Part shown: positions 13,101 through 26,700 of the stretch, piece after piece
Numbering within the stretch: position 1 is the first letter of the stretch
Layout: each line of letters opens with the position of its first letter
NCBI GenBank assembly: GCA_963924555.1
Contig: OZ004581.1
Location: 7,417,338-7,481,337, forward strand
Origin: Crambe crambe
Taxonomy: Eukaryota > Porifera > Demospongiae > Poecilosclerida > Crambeidae
Length of the DNA stretch: 64,000 bases
Reading direction: 5' to 3'
Made by a program: the position numbers and the translations under genes
Notes under the pieces: model-generated
The model's input: the letters and a program-made list of their open reading frames with translations, nothing else
Told to the model about the DNA's origin: nothing
The model's database searches: none

Positions 13101-16100
13101 TATCAGGCTGCGCCCTTGGATTCGGTAGTTTATTTGGTGCCATAATCACTGGACTACTGTGTTCTAACTATTACATATGCCCTTGTAAATAATTATTGTA
13201 TACAGGCTTGGTGAGTGTGCTACTCAGTACGTAGACCAACGACAACATCTCTGCTCCACCAGTAATTAATAAGTGCTCTATTCACTTTTGCAGTGGAACA
13301 CATTCTATTGAAATATCAGTAGTTTACAGAAATTAAATTACTTAGCTATAGTATTAAGTTGATAGCTCTCTAACTACTCTCAGAAATAGCTAAGATATGT
13401 GACAGTCCCAGGTAGAAATCAAATAATATATCCCACCTAATACATTTACTCCCATAAAGAAAAGTGCTCTTACTGTCCTCCCTTGACTCATAAACGCACT
13501 GTTCCCCAGGCTATGAGTTTTAGGTTTTCTAAAACTGACTTTCGGAAGATGATAATAATGAAGATAATCAGAGATAATGACTAGCTATTACTAAAGAGTC
13601 TATTTCTGTCTCTGTATTATGTTGGTAGTTTATAGCTGACTGTTGGAAGAAGATGATTATGAAGATAATGATTAGATAACATTGTCATTAACTATTACTA
13701 AAGAATCTATTTCTGTCTCTGGGTAGTTTATAGCTGATTGTTGGTGAAGAAGTCATCTGGCTGGGTCACAAGGAAACTTCATAGCTATTTCTTGCAATTT
13801 TCCACTGGAAGAAATTATTGTCTAAGCCCATTTGGTATTTGTTCAGTATTTTTTGGCGTCATACCTTCCGCTAGCTTAGCTAGTTCACTGTCGCTAGCAA
13901 ACACAAAATGTGGGTGGAGGAACTCATTAATAGCTGGCATGGGAGGAGTTTGAGTTGAGCTTCGTAGTTGTCACAAGTGGTCGAGAGCACGAGGCTCTGT
14001 AGAGTTGGCGTCTGAACAACCGCACATCCCAGGACAGGGACAAGCCATGGCAGGAGTTTTCGTTTTGTTTCGTAACTTAGCCAGCTAAAACTACAGACCG
14101 ACCAATGAAATCGTGTGCCCTGGGGATATATAACAGTTAGAACACGGTAGTCCTGGTGATTATGGCCAAATAAACAACCTTATCCTCGGGCTGCGCCCTC
14201 GGATTCGGCTGTTTATTAGCCATAATCACCAGACTACTGTGTTCTAACTATTACTTAGACACATTTGATTCTTGGCCACTTTTCCATACTTTAGCTGTCC
14301 ATAACTCATCAGAGAGTGCGCTGGCACTCTCTAGGTAGGGATGGCAGGTCAAAGGTCATAAGACTGTATAAACTAAAAACTCTTCTTTCTCTTCTACCCT
14401 TACTCTACAGGTTCTCAGAAGGCTACAGTGAATTATTACATCTACAAAGAAGAGAGGAGAAAATTGACTTTTGTTCTATTTCGTTATAATAATTAGCCTG
14501 CACCCACAGAAAATCTGTGGCAATCTTAGTTTGCATTTGAAATTGGGGCTGGTTTCTTCTAGCTAAGCTTTACTTCCTACAGTGAGGCTTTTCCTATGCA
14601 GTTTTCGTTTTCCTTGCTATATAGGCTTGCTGCAGCCATGCATTCTCCACTGGCCTAGGCTTACTGCAGTCTCCAGCCCCTTGCTTGTTTCTATCTTTGC
14701 CAGCCTGGCTAGGCTTGCTGCAGTCGCAGTAGCTATTGACCTTTGTACCGTATTTCTCTTTTTCTTTCTTTCACCCCTCACCTCTTTGTAACGTTGGACA
14801 CTTAGAGCGTCAAGATTCATTGTTGAGTCAAGTCCATAGCTAGAAACTCGAGTGCTTGGGCGTATCAAGCCGCTCTGTGGCTCGATCCGCCCTTTCTTCC
14901 TTGCATGCTTTGAATTTGCATGTTGACACGCATGCGTGTTACCGATTGACCTTTGAACTGTGACATACGTACTTACAAGCGTATTAATATAAGATAAGGA
15001 TAATAAATATAAGATCAACGTCCCGACTTACTGGCTATAGTCATCAAAATTCTGCTTTGGCCATCTGTTAGAGCAGCACCTAGAGGCTGATCGTTTGCTA
15101 TTAGTTCTGACTAAGGCTCTACTTCACTATTCGATAGCACCCGGAACACTAGCTAATCTTTCTACGCCATTTTAAAGAGCACGTTGGTAGGGGGCGGGGT
15201 TTATGGGTGGAGCCACATAAGCTTTCATTTTATCTTCAGTTTAATCGTTGAGCTAGCTATTATTCTTATCTGATGATCTTCCTGATACTCCTTGCTGAAT
15301 TTTACAGTACAGATGCTCATCCTATAGTAGTATTATAGCCAGTACTTGGCTGTAGTGTAGTCAGCTCACTTTACCATGCCATGCACATATCATTTACATT
15401 GCCTCAATTCTTTACATACACAAACTTATATTCAACTTCAAGCACTAAGAAAAAGGATAGAAATAAGTGAGCGCAAAAATAAAAGGTTAAAGTAGGGATA
15501 GCCTAAAATCTAGTTGGGCTATATAATGTACTGCAGCCTCGTAAAACAATCCCTACTTTTACAACTGCCATAGCTAGCTATAGGTAGTGGATGTAAATGT
15601 AGGGATTGTTTTCATATGAGGCTGCAGTACATTATATAGCCCAGCTAGATTTTAGGCTATCCCTACTTAACCTTTATTTAGAAGAAATTTTTTGCGCTCA
15701 CTTGTAACTACTAGTGGCCTAGGTCTTGAAACTTCCTATAGAGATAGTTCAATCATATATGTGACCGGCTCTGGGAAAACCCTCCGTCGGGTGAAAATTA
15801 AAAAAATTTTGTTATGGTAAAATTTATTATCTATGGCCCTTTGGCTCTTTATTGCGCAAATTTCAAAGCTATAGCTTTTATGACGCCTGAGGAACAGCTC
15901 TTAGAAAGATCGAGGTAGCGTCCATTAGCGTTATTGTTTTTTCGAGAAAAGCTGACTAAGCAACGTGAACATTATTTCCGGACATGCCCGTGGACTAGTA
16001 AATTGACGGTGGGTGGGGTTTCGAACTGTAGTTAGTAAGAAGCTAGTTTCTTGCCTTTTGGCTCGAGAAAGGTCCAACCGAAGCTCCGAGAAGAGAAGCA

Positions 16101-19100
16101 AGGTACTGAAGGTAGCGCAGATAGCTTAGTAAGTTCATATTTCCCAGCGCATAAGCTGGAAAGCCTGCCTAAAGTTCAATGAATTTCAGCCTGACTAGAA
16201 TCTCCGTGCACGAAGCTTCAATGGCTGACTAGCTAACTTTAGCACTTCATTTGAAGCCTTTGTACTTGTAGTCTGAGCTCCAAACTTCATCTGTGCTTTG
16301 TTCAAGGATCATATTTGTCATTTATGCTTAAAAATTTTTTTGCCAAATTTTGGCACTGCCAACTAAACGTGCTCATATCTGATAATTGATTTTTGCACCG
16401 GACGGAGGGTTTTCCCAGAGCCGGTCACATATGTAGAACACATGACAGAAATTTGGACAACAAAGCATGTTTGAGAAATTGCCCATTCAATTAAGCTACT
16501 TAAAAATGGGATAATATTCAATTTCCACTTGGGACTGTCACATATATCGTTTGGTTTTGTACCTATTTTTATTAATTTTCCAAAACCATAATGTCTTACC
16601 TCGGTCAGCAATTCCTGTACATAACAAAGCTTTTGAAAGATTTCTAATGAGCTTCGATCTGGTTCCAAATTTTTTAAAAATTGTGATACCTTAATAATTA
16701 TAATAATAACAAAAGCTGTAACAATTGGGCGTGCATACCCATGACGGTGGGGATTAATATATAATATGAATAGCTAATATGGTATTGAAAATCAATTTGA
16801 AATAAGGCCCATAATAATGTTATGAACATACATTATCAGCTATAGGAATCAATCAGGCATAGTTGGACTAATGTATAACGACAGTTAATTCTTGTGTGTG
16901 CTGCATGCTTTGGGGGCACATCACCCTCCCATACCCTCCCTTACTTTGGCCTTAGGCCATGCAATACATGGTACCTACAATCCTGCCCTGTGGTGCACCC
17001 CCCCCCCCCCCCCCCCCCCCACCCCATTTTTAGAGCTTCCTACACCCTGTACATATTGTTGAATTATCCCCCACAAAATTTAGTAGTATTTAATTTCATT
17101 GTTGCAGCATGATTATTAATAATTGAAAAGTACATCATTTACCTGATTTTGTATCACTGCCCAGTGTTGTTTTGAACTGTCATTATTATGAAATTCATCA
17201 AAAAGAATAAACTGCAGCTGTGACTTGAGGATGAAGTTAATAATCACAAATATCCACTCTCTGACTCTATCTCCAGTCATGTTGCGTTCAAAAACAGAGA
17301 AAAGGAATTCCCCAGCCTATAACAGTGATAGAAGCTTAGAATTCTACTGCATGAGGAATTTAGAGATAAAGATTGTCCCACTTAATACTCTCTATATCAA
17401 ACTACTTTTACTAATGCTTAAAAAAAGGGAAATTGAGGAGGGGGTATAGAGGTGGCTGTTTCGTCCACAAAAGTAACCATGGCATTTTAATTACAGCAAT
17501 ACAGGGTGGGGATAACTACCCATAGCAATATGGTGTCAGGGTTCTGCCCAGAATTCTTGACCGGTGGCTGAAAATTTATTTTGCCATGCCCACTTTATAA
17601 GACTATGATCATTCATTTAGTGGTGTTCCTTTGGATGATCAAAATCGATTCAAAACTAATTATGTAGTACAGTTGAGTGGTGGCCAAAAATAGCCAAGTA
17701 GTGGTCCAAAATGGCCAGTGTGGGCAGAATTCTGTGGTGTGTAGGGATTGTTGGCTGAATAAACATTTCTACCCTTGTTTGCTTATTTGCTTTGAAACGT
17801 TTTTCCTTTATTATGTATCACTCGATCCTTCCAGTCAGGCTATGGTCTGGCCAATACTTGGCATCTCAACAGAATTGAATGAAAATCACTTGCATGTATT
17901 AGTAGTAAGCTCCTTTCTTAAATCAGGTTCAGTTATAGCTTTACCAACTTTGCATTATATGGGTGGGATACAGGCCCGTAGCCAGAGTTTTTTTTTTGAG
18001 AGGGGGTTAAAAAATTTTGGCCTGATCACGCCCACTTTTCTATAACCACACCCTCTTTTGATAACAGATGTTTTTAAATTATAAACAAAACAATGACTTA
18101 GCTAGAAGCTGCAACGCAGCATATGAATGCAGGGAAAGTATGAAGATGAGTGGATGATGAAGATGGTACCACTTCTTCACAATCAGCTACCGGTGCGCTC
18201 ACGCTTAAATATCTTTATTCATTCTGAAAAGGTGGTTTGACCGAACAACCCGAACCATCCCTGGCTACGCCCATGGGATATGCTCAAGGCATCACCTCTT
18301 GTATTACTTTAAAAACTTACACCATGGTCATTATAACCAGTAGGGTTTGATTGAAGAGATTGTAGAATAGTGTAGAGAACACTAGTCATGACTTCTAAAA
18401 AGTTCACTTGATCCAGAGGCAGAACACGATGTAGATAGATCAACACAATTCTATTCACAAGTAAGACAAAAATATAACAAAGATAAAGACACTTGGTTTA
18501 CGTATCTGGCAATACATGCATAGCTAGTATATTATGATGAAGAATGTTAGTGAGTGAAGCATTAATTTATACGGTAGGCCGCAAAAAAAAGTTCCCGTTC
18601 CGTCCACGTAGGACTGGCGTTGAACGCCTTGACCGTTGCAGTTTCTACACAGTCCCTCGTGCATTTAATTTTCTACACCGTTATAACATCAAGCGTTGCA
18701 CGCCTGTTCAACGTTCACGAAGAAACGGTAAGAAGCATAGCCATGTACGTACGTAGGTGAAAAAACGTTATTACAAAACGTAACCCTAAGCCTAAAAGCT
18801 TATAGAACTATGCGTAGCTATCTCTCTAGGCTGACTAGCTATCTCTCTAAGCTGACTAGCTTATGTTGGCACTAGAGCTAGCTAGCTATGTAGCTAGTTC
18901 TGCACTTACAGCTAGCTATAGCATAACACCACCCTGATGTTCTAGTGTCAGATTTCCAGTGTGATGAAACTTTACAGACACGATGAAGGCAGAAGAAATT
19001 GTACCACCACTAGCATGCACAAGTCGATATCTAGCTACGTAGAGCTCAAGGCCTTCCTCGGAGACTGCCTGCAGGTCATCTCGGTGTCGATCTGCTGCTG

Positions 19101-22100
19101 ATGAACGTTTTTGCTGGAATTGCTGCGTGCTTTCATACCGTAAAAACGTTTAGTAATTTCGAACTCAACTACGTACGTTTAATTTTGCCGTTCAACACAA
19201 ACGCCTGCTTTGCGTTCATACAGCGTTCGCACACGGTTTTTTTTACAACGCTTGAGCGTTCTACGGACGTTGTACGGCAACGCAACGGGAACCTTTTTAT
19301 GATGAAGACCGTAATAGCTATTATACTACTCTGACTCTTTACTCTGAGAAGCTGGTCATAAGGCTGAAGAAATAGCTAGCTATAAGAGACAATAATGTTT
19401 AATCTCAGGGCTTCTAGATAGCACTGTTTTATCTAGCAACTATAATTTTGTAGACAAGAATAGATATAGCTAGGCTATTTTTAAAACAGCATCATAATAA
19501 GGATGTACAATTAGTTTCATCCAAAGCAGTGTCTGCTCACCCTATTATTATTCCCATAATTATTGCTAATCACCTTAAAATAGGGAAATGTAAAGCTTCT
19601 CCTTCAGGGCAGAATAGTTCAATCACACTCTCATTGTCACAACAAAACTTCCCACTGTAGTTTTCCAGACATCTCCCATATTCAAATCCTTTCATAATTC
19701 CATCCAGATACACTTCTATGGAATCTTCAGTGACACATTTCCACTTTATGTCCTATTGAATATAATAACTCTTATGACCTTATTCTTCCCATCTCAGTAC
19801 TTAAATTAAAAGGGGAGACAGAAGCATAAAAATTAAAATTTTAAAACGTCCATATCTTCATTATACTACCCCCTATAAGCTTGATTTAGGTCTCAAAAGA
19901 GAGCTCTCTTGTAGAGCTTTCCAATGGTGTACTTAGTTACAACTTTACACCCCCCCATATATGGAAGACCTGACATGACCTCAGAAATTAAAAAAAATCT
20001 TTTAAATTACCACATACTTAGGAGGCCTTTGATACTCCTATCATAGCTTCTATGGGCCTAGCTGCTTTGAATGAACGAAGGGATTTCAAGGGGGGGGGGG
20101 GGGGGTATGGTTCCAAACATATGAAGGGAGATGTCGAAACGAGTACCTTTTTTCACATTTACCTTTTTTTCTTTGGAACCATACCCCCCCCTTGAAATCC
20201 CTTCGTTCATTCAAAGCAGCTAGGCCCATAGAAGCTATGATAGGAGTATCAAAGGCCTCCTAAGTATGTGGTAATTTAAAAGAATTTTTTTAATTTCTGA
20301 GGTCATGTCAGGTCTTCCATATATGGGGGGGGGGTGTAAAGTTGTAACTAAGTACACCATTGGAAAGCTCTACAAGAGAGCTCTCTTTTGAGACCTAAAT
20401 CAAGCTTATAGGGGGTAGTATAATGAAGATATGGACGTTTTAAAATTTTAATTTTTATGGTTCTGTCCTCCCTAAGTTACTTCTATTATAAAGGAACCAA
20501 CATTATATAACTTCACTTTCTTAGCCATTGCTCAGCTGAGTGAGGCCATGGGAGTGGTACGAAATTTACTATTGGTGACTCTTACCCAATATACATACGC
20601 TTTTCTCAGCCATTGCTGAGAATACACAATAGTTCAGTGAGACCAGAGTGTTTAGAGCTTAGGAAGGCTTCAAGTATATCACTAAAGTTAACTACTCAGC
20701 CATGAAAGCTTCGGCAAGGAGAATCCAACAGCCAAGAGTCATGTGGAAAATCACCAAAAACTAATGTTTGGCTAATTAAGCTATCTAATATGCTACCTTT
20801 GATTTCTCCATACCATTTGCTACTGCAGTACTTATGCTCCAAAAGACTCCTTAGGCAGGATTTATTATTTGGCACTCAGATTATTAAATTTTTTCTATGA
20901 GCAAACATTACAGAGTATACGAGTAGCTAATATATGTGACCGGCTCTGGGAAAACCCTCCGTCCGGTGCAAAAATCAATTATCAGATATGAGCACGTTTA
21001 GTTGGCAGTGCCAAAATTTGGCTAAAAATTTTTTTAAGCATAAATGACAACTATGATCCTTGAACAAAGCACAGATGAAGTTTGGAGCTCAGACTACAAG
21101 TACAAAGGCTTCAAATGAAGCGCTAAAGTTAGCTAGTCAGCCATTGAAGCTTCGTGCACGGAGATTCTAGTCAGGCTGAAATTCATTGAACTTTAGGCAG
21201 GCTTTCCAGCTTATGCGCTGGGAAATATGAACTTACTAAGCTATCTGCGCTACCTTCGGTACCTTGCTTCTCTTCTCGGAGCTTTGGTTGGACCTTTCTC
21301 GAGCCAAAAGGCAAGAAACTAGCTTCTTACTAACTACAGCTCGAAACCCCACCCACCGTCAATTTAATAGTCCACGGGCATATCCGGAAATAATGTTCAC
21401 GTTGCTTAGTCAGCTTTTCTCGAAAAAACAATAACGCTAATGGATGCTACCTCAATCTTTCTAAGAGCTGTTCCTCAGGCGTCATAAAAGCTATAGCTTT
21501 GAAATTTGCGCAATAAAGAGCCAAAGGGCCATAGATAATAAATTTTACCATAACAAATTTTTTTAAATTTTCACCGGATGGAGGGTTTTCCCAGAGCCAG
21601 TCACATATGTTAGCCTCAGAATTCTGAGGCTAATGCAAACAACTGATATCAGGCTCAGGTCACAAAAGAGTGCCTGGGGCTGAGGCTATATTAATTGTTT
21701 GCATGGAGTCTATAAGCATAAGTAATCTAGCAGACTAACCGTTAAGAAGGTCCTCCAGGTAACGATAGGTCTACCGTCAACAAGCTTATTCATCATAGAT
21801 GCTAAAAATAAGAGTAATGAAAATAATGTTATTACTTGAAGATTTTAATTTGATAATCAATTTAAGACTTGTCAAAAAATAATCTGAGCAAAAATAGACA
21901 TGTAGATATGAAAGCCATTTCCCTTTATGGCAGTTGCTCAATGCTCATAAATAATGCAACACTCAGTATACTGTAGTATAGTCTGGAGTTGTAGTTACCC
22001 TTTACCAATTCAAGGAAAAGTTCATTAGGTAAAGGGTCATCATGCTACCAAACTTGCATAATATTAAGTGGCACTGCAAAAGGATTGGAGGTGCCATCTT

Positions 22101-22732
22101 CATGGAAAGAAGAAGGAAGACTCAGGAAGCTTTAATCATTATTTTGTTACAGTGGAACCTCAATATAACGCAACTCACTTAGCCGGACATCTTGAACACC
22201 AGTCTTCAGAATACAAGCTTAAGTACATAGTTGTGCACAGGAAACTTTAACCCCACATTTTAATGACACCATTAACAATAAAACACTTGCACATAGCTAA
22301 TGGAACTAAGAACAGCTACAGCTGTTAGATATAAGCTAGCTATAACTCACTATGATATCTAGCTGGCTAAAGGGCTTGATCTGCACCAATAGGATTACTG
22401 CAGTGCTTTAGAAGGCTAATTTCTGACATATCATCAACTTTGGCATAACCCATTAATTATGGAGTCAGTGAAAATATTGCAATACCATAATTAGCTATTT
22501 GATGCTGACCATTACATGCCCACTTTACTACCATGTATGAATCACTAGTAATTATTTTGACTTACACCAAAACATCAACCGGGACACATGTTCTGTCATG
22601 CTTCGAGAATCATCAGGTGCAGTCATCAATAATTCATGATACACTAGAATAGATCCATTGAGTAACATTGCCGAAATTCCTTGCTTGTTTTCTTCTCTGC
22701 AAAAAGAAAAAAAAATTCACTACAAGTCATCA

Positions 22733-22788
<56 letters not shown>

Positions 22789-23756
22789 TCTATTTCTACT
22801 TGGTTACAGTCATCTATTTTTATTGAATGATGATAGCTACAATATAAACTTACATGCTGCAAAAGTCATTTACATGACTAGATATTTCCCTTGGTGAAAA
22901 ATTATTTTGAAACTTGCACATGAATCTTTCGAATAGTTGGGATTCCCAGAGAGACTGCTTCTCACCTCTGCATTAGGATGTGAGGGAGAAACTTTAATTA
23001 CTGAGAGGAATGCATGATTGTGTGACAGAATAATCGACATGTACAGTCCTTGGGGGAAAAAATGTTAATACATAGGAGGCGGAAGGCCCCCCCCCCCCCC
23101 CCCCCCCCAATATTCAAAAGGTGGAGGCTGAACTCCCTCAAAAAAATAATGATGGAATACGACATCATGTTCTTAACAAGTAGCTATATTTTTTGCTTTG
23201 TTTTGTTTTGTTTTTTGTTTGCATTTTTTTCCCCTCAGCTTGAAAGTAGCTAGTTAGCTAGCTAACAAGAGAGAATGCACCAGATCCAATCCAATGAGGC
23301 TTAAAATCCAAAATTTTCATGGGGGAGCATGCCCCCAGACCCCTTATGCCATGCTTCGCATGCTAGTGTGGTCACACTTTTATTACGCTCAGCCCCCCCC
23401 CCCCCCCCCCCCCAAATAAATGGCCTATGTAATGAATAATATTAATTCAGCCTAAGGCTAGCCATGGGAGAAAAAAATATGCCAAAAATGAGCATGATAA
23501 TATCCTTCCTGGGACTGTCACATGTACCTAATAATTATACTAACTTCCTTACCTAATTCGATCAATGATTCCCAGACATAGAAGGAGTCTTGTATTAGAA
23601 CAGTGATCAAAGAAATTTTCCAGGATGTAGATATAGTGTGGAACATCAGCTTGCTCAATTGACATCTGTGTCATAGAATTATGAAAGCAACCAGAGCACA
23701 TGCACACACATACGCAAGTCATGTAGCATACGATAATGGGAAAAAGTACAACTTCC

Positions 23757-23795
<39 letters not shown>

Positions 23796-26700
23796 ACATA
23801 CCAAAGTCTGATCCCTTTTCCGCAAGATCTTCAGTGACTGAAAGGAGAAAATAATAACTTTTAAGCAGAACAAGAAAAAGTAAGCATGCTTTCATGTTTT
23901 CATAAATGGAAACTTCAGCAGGGGTGTGAATTCAGCGCTACGGTGCTACATGAACGACTAACGCCAAGGTGATGATCTCACACATTTTCTATCTATGATC
24001 CAATGATCAAGAACTACAGTCCAAAAATTAACCTAAGTCCAAAGTTCAGTGCACAGTCAGCATAAATTCAGCATGTTGGTGTGCTATATCTAGAGTTGTG
24101 ATTCCAGAGCAGGCTAGTAGCCACAGCTTGAACATAAAAGCTCTCTAAGTATAATATCATCTTATTCAAATCCAGTCACATCTGAAGCAGGGGTACAGTG
24201 CTAGCACCAGTGACCAAGTCGGGGCTACTCAAGGATTTAGGAACTAAGAGACTTAGAGTAGCTAAGACAATGACTATCAGGTCAAAAACAAATTTCATGT
24301 CTATAGCTCATTTCAATTTTGAAGGGGATAATATTATGTACCTTACTCTCCATTGCATCAAAATTTTCAATAGTATCTTTTATCACTTGGCCAGAGAATT
24401 CCTCACTTTGTAGTAATGGTTGAAATTTTCTCTCCAGATCATCTGTATGTATGTGTGTTAAGCACAGTAGCTATACTATAGAAGTACTATTAAAGGTGGT
24501 GGAACTATAATGCTGCTATGTTTAGAATTGACAATAGTATTAATAGTTAAAAGACAGGTAATCATTAACTAGCTAGCTATCTAAGTTTTGGATAAAGTAG
24601 GTTTTACCTCTTTTCTCAATCATCTTTTTGTCATCGTATGAAACTCTCATAGCACCTTGGGTCATCTTATCCAAAAAGGTGGCACTTGAACCTATTAAAA
24701 AAATTCATTTATAATCATGAAACCCAACTACCATGGTGTAAACTTTTGTGGGTTAAATTTTTCGTGGTTTGTTTTGGGGGAATTGATTTTAAGACCCACA
24801 AAATAATTATCCCCACAAATCCTGGTAGCTAGCTATCATGGTAAGTTATTAGCTAAGCACAATCAACATGTACACTGTAAAGAAATATAAATATTATCTC
24901 ACCATATCTCTCAGGCTTTTGTTCAGTTATCTTAATTTTCCCTCCGTTCAATATTTTCCTCTTGAGGTTAGAAGAGTCACATGCTTTCACAATCCACACT
25001 GGCAGTTCACCATATCTCTTTCTGGCATCCTCAGAGCTCATTTGCACAAATAACTCATCCGCGGTGTTGACTATGATGACCCCAAGAAGGTTATTGCCAG
25101 CAAACCTGATATCAAAAATCTTTCTGCATTCTAGATCACGTATCAATAAGTGTTTGGTAGTTCTGTCGTATTTCAGAAAGCCCCGCACTTCAATTCCTGA
25201 ATGTAAGACTTGAGGTAGGTTATCAACAGGAGATTGATAAAGTGAATAAGCTTCAATGAGGAAGCAATCTGGTGAGACTCCACATATCCAATGTTGCAAT
25301 TGATCTGTTAGTCAAGGAATGATCACCATTAGCAACACTTCCATCATGCAAAATTAATATCCATTAACAGGGAAGAGGGAAAAAATTGACTATCACTACA
25401 AATTAAAATTAGCGACCGTACTCACATAGTGCCTGATTATAACCCTAATCCCATACGTAGCTACTAATACCAATTTGACCAGACATGTGGGTAAAAATGG
25501 CCGGAAAATGTCCTGTGTCTGGCAGTAATTCCTATATCATGTAAGCCAGAAGAAGCAGAAATAGCGCTTAGCTATATGGGCAAATGTGATGTACTGTCCA
25601 TTACAGGTTGGTTGTCAGGAAGGTTTGGGGAATAGGTGGATACCATTTGTCCTTATGGTTTACACAACTGCATGGATTGTATAGGACATGAAAGGATCAG
25701 GTTTCTTAGGTCCTTGTAAGCCACTACCTATTTCTCATTCCTTACTGACAACCATCCTGAAATCTACAGTATATTGCAGTGATCTTGCAACACAAAATCC
25801 AGAACAGCAAAACCAAAATTTACATAGCAAGGTCTTAACTGTGGCTTTGGAGTTGAAAGGAGGCTATGTAAATTTTGGCTTTAGTATGTTGCAAGATCAC
25901 TGCAATCTGCTGTAGTTGCACCTGTTGTTGTCCAGAGTGAGACCCACACCACACTGTCAATAACCTGCTTCTGATAAGAACCTAATGTGATGTTCTGATG
26001 TCCAGTCCTTTGATAGGACATCTAATAATCACGTTCTCCCCAGTACATTCACTGTGTACTTTATACCAAGGGAATGTTCCCTGTAAACAGATAGGTATGC
26101 AGTTTATACCTTACTGTTTACAGAGAGCATTCCTTAGATATGCAATACACATTTTCATTTTTAGAGTGTTATAATCAGTCATTTGACTCATTTTGTCCTG
26201 AGAAAGAGTTCCCTATCTAATACAATGACTGAAATCAATCCAGCGTACTAGTAAAAAGGTTGCCAGATGAGAAGTGCATTTAAGCCAATGACTCCTGTAT
26301 GATAACTTTGTTGTTGTGCATTATTAGCTACATAATTTGTGTGGTTTATATCTAATCTTGTGTGCTCTGCTGTTTAGTGGTTAGTTGTTTGTGTGCAAGC
26401 TAGTCTTAATTGTTGTAGACTCTCCTGATCTGTACTTTGTAGCTACTATAATTTCGAAACTCAGCTTCATGACAAGTTTGCTTGGCATAGATGCTGAGAT
26501 AACAGTATTTGTATAAGCCACACCTCCAAAAGGGGTGTGGTTGCTGTCATTAGGTAAGGTCCTATGGAGAGCAGTGCTGCTGCTATACAAAAGGTCATTT
26601 AGGAGTGGATGATTCTCAGAAGGTAATGCAGTATTTATCTCATCTCAATCTTGATAAAAATCTCCCCATTTATAAACCTCAGGGGTGGGTCATTCCCAAT

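Larger units (their letters stand above)
13040..14265. mobile_element. Possible composite element bounded by two related foldbacks
   Basis: The two CCCTGGGGATATA foldbacks (13063 and 14131) bracket about 1 kb containing a GTGACAGTCCCAGG end near 13400 and a duplicated TTAACTATTACTAAAGA stretch. Could equally be two independent insertions. Confidence 0.3.

Noticed and set aside
22644..22897. ORFs with long Ile or Leu runs
   Set aside because: Products of the (TTA)n microsatellite.
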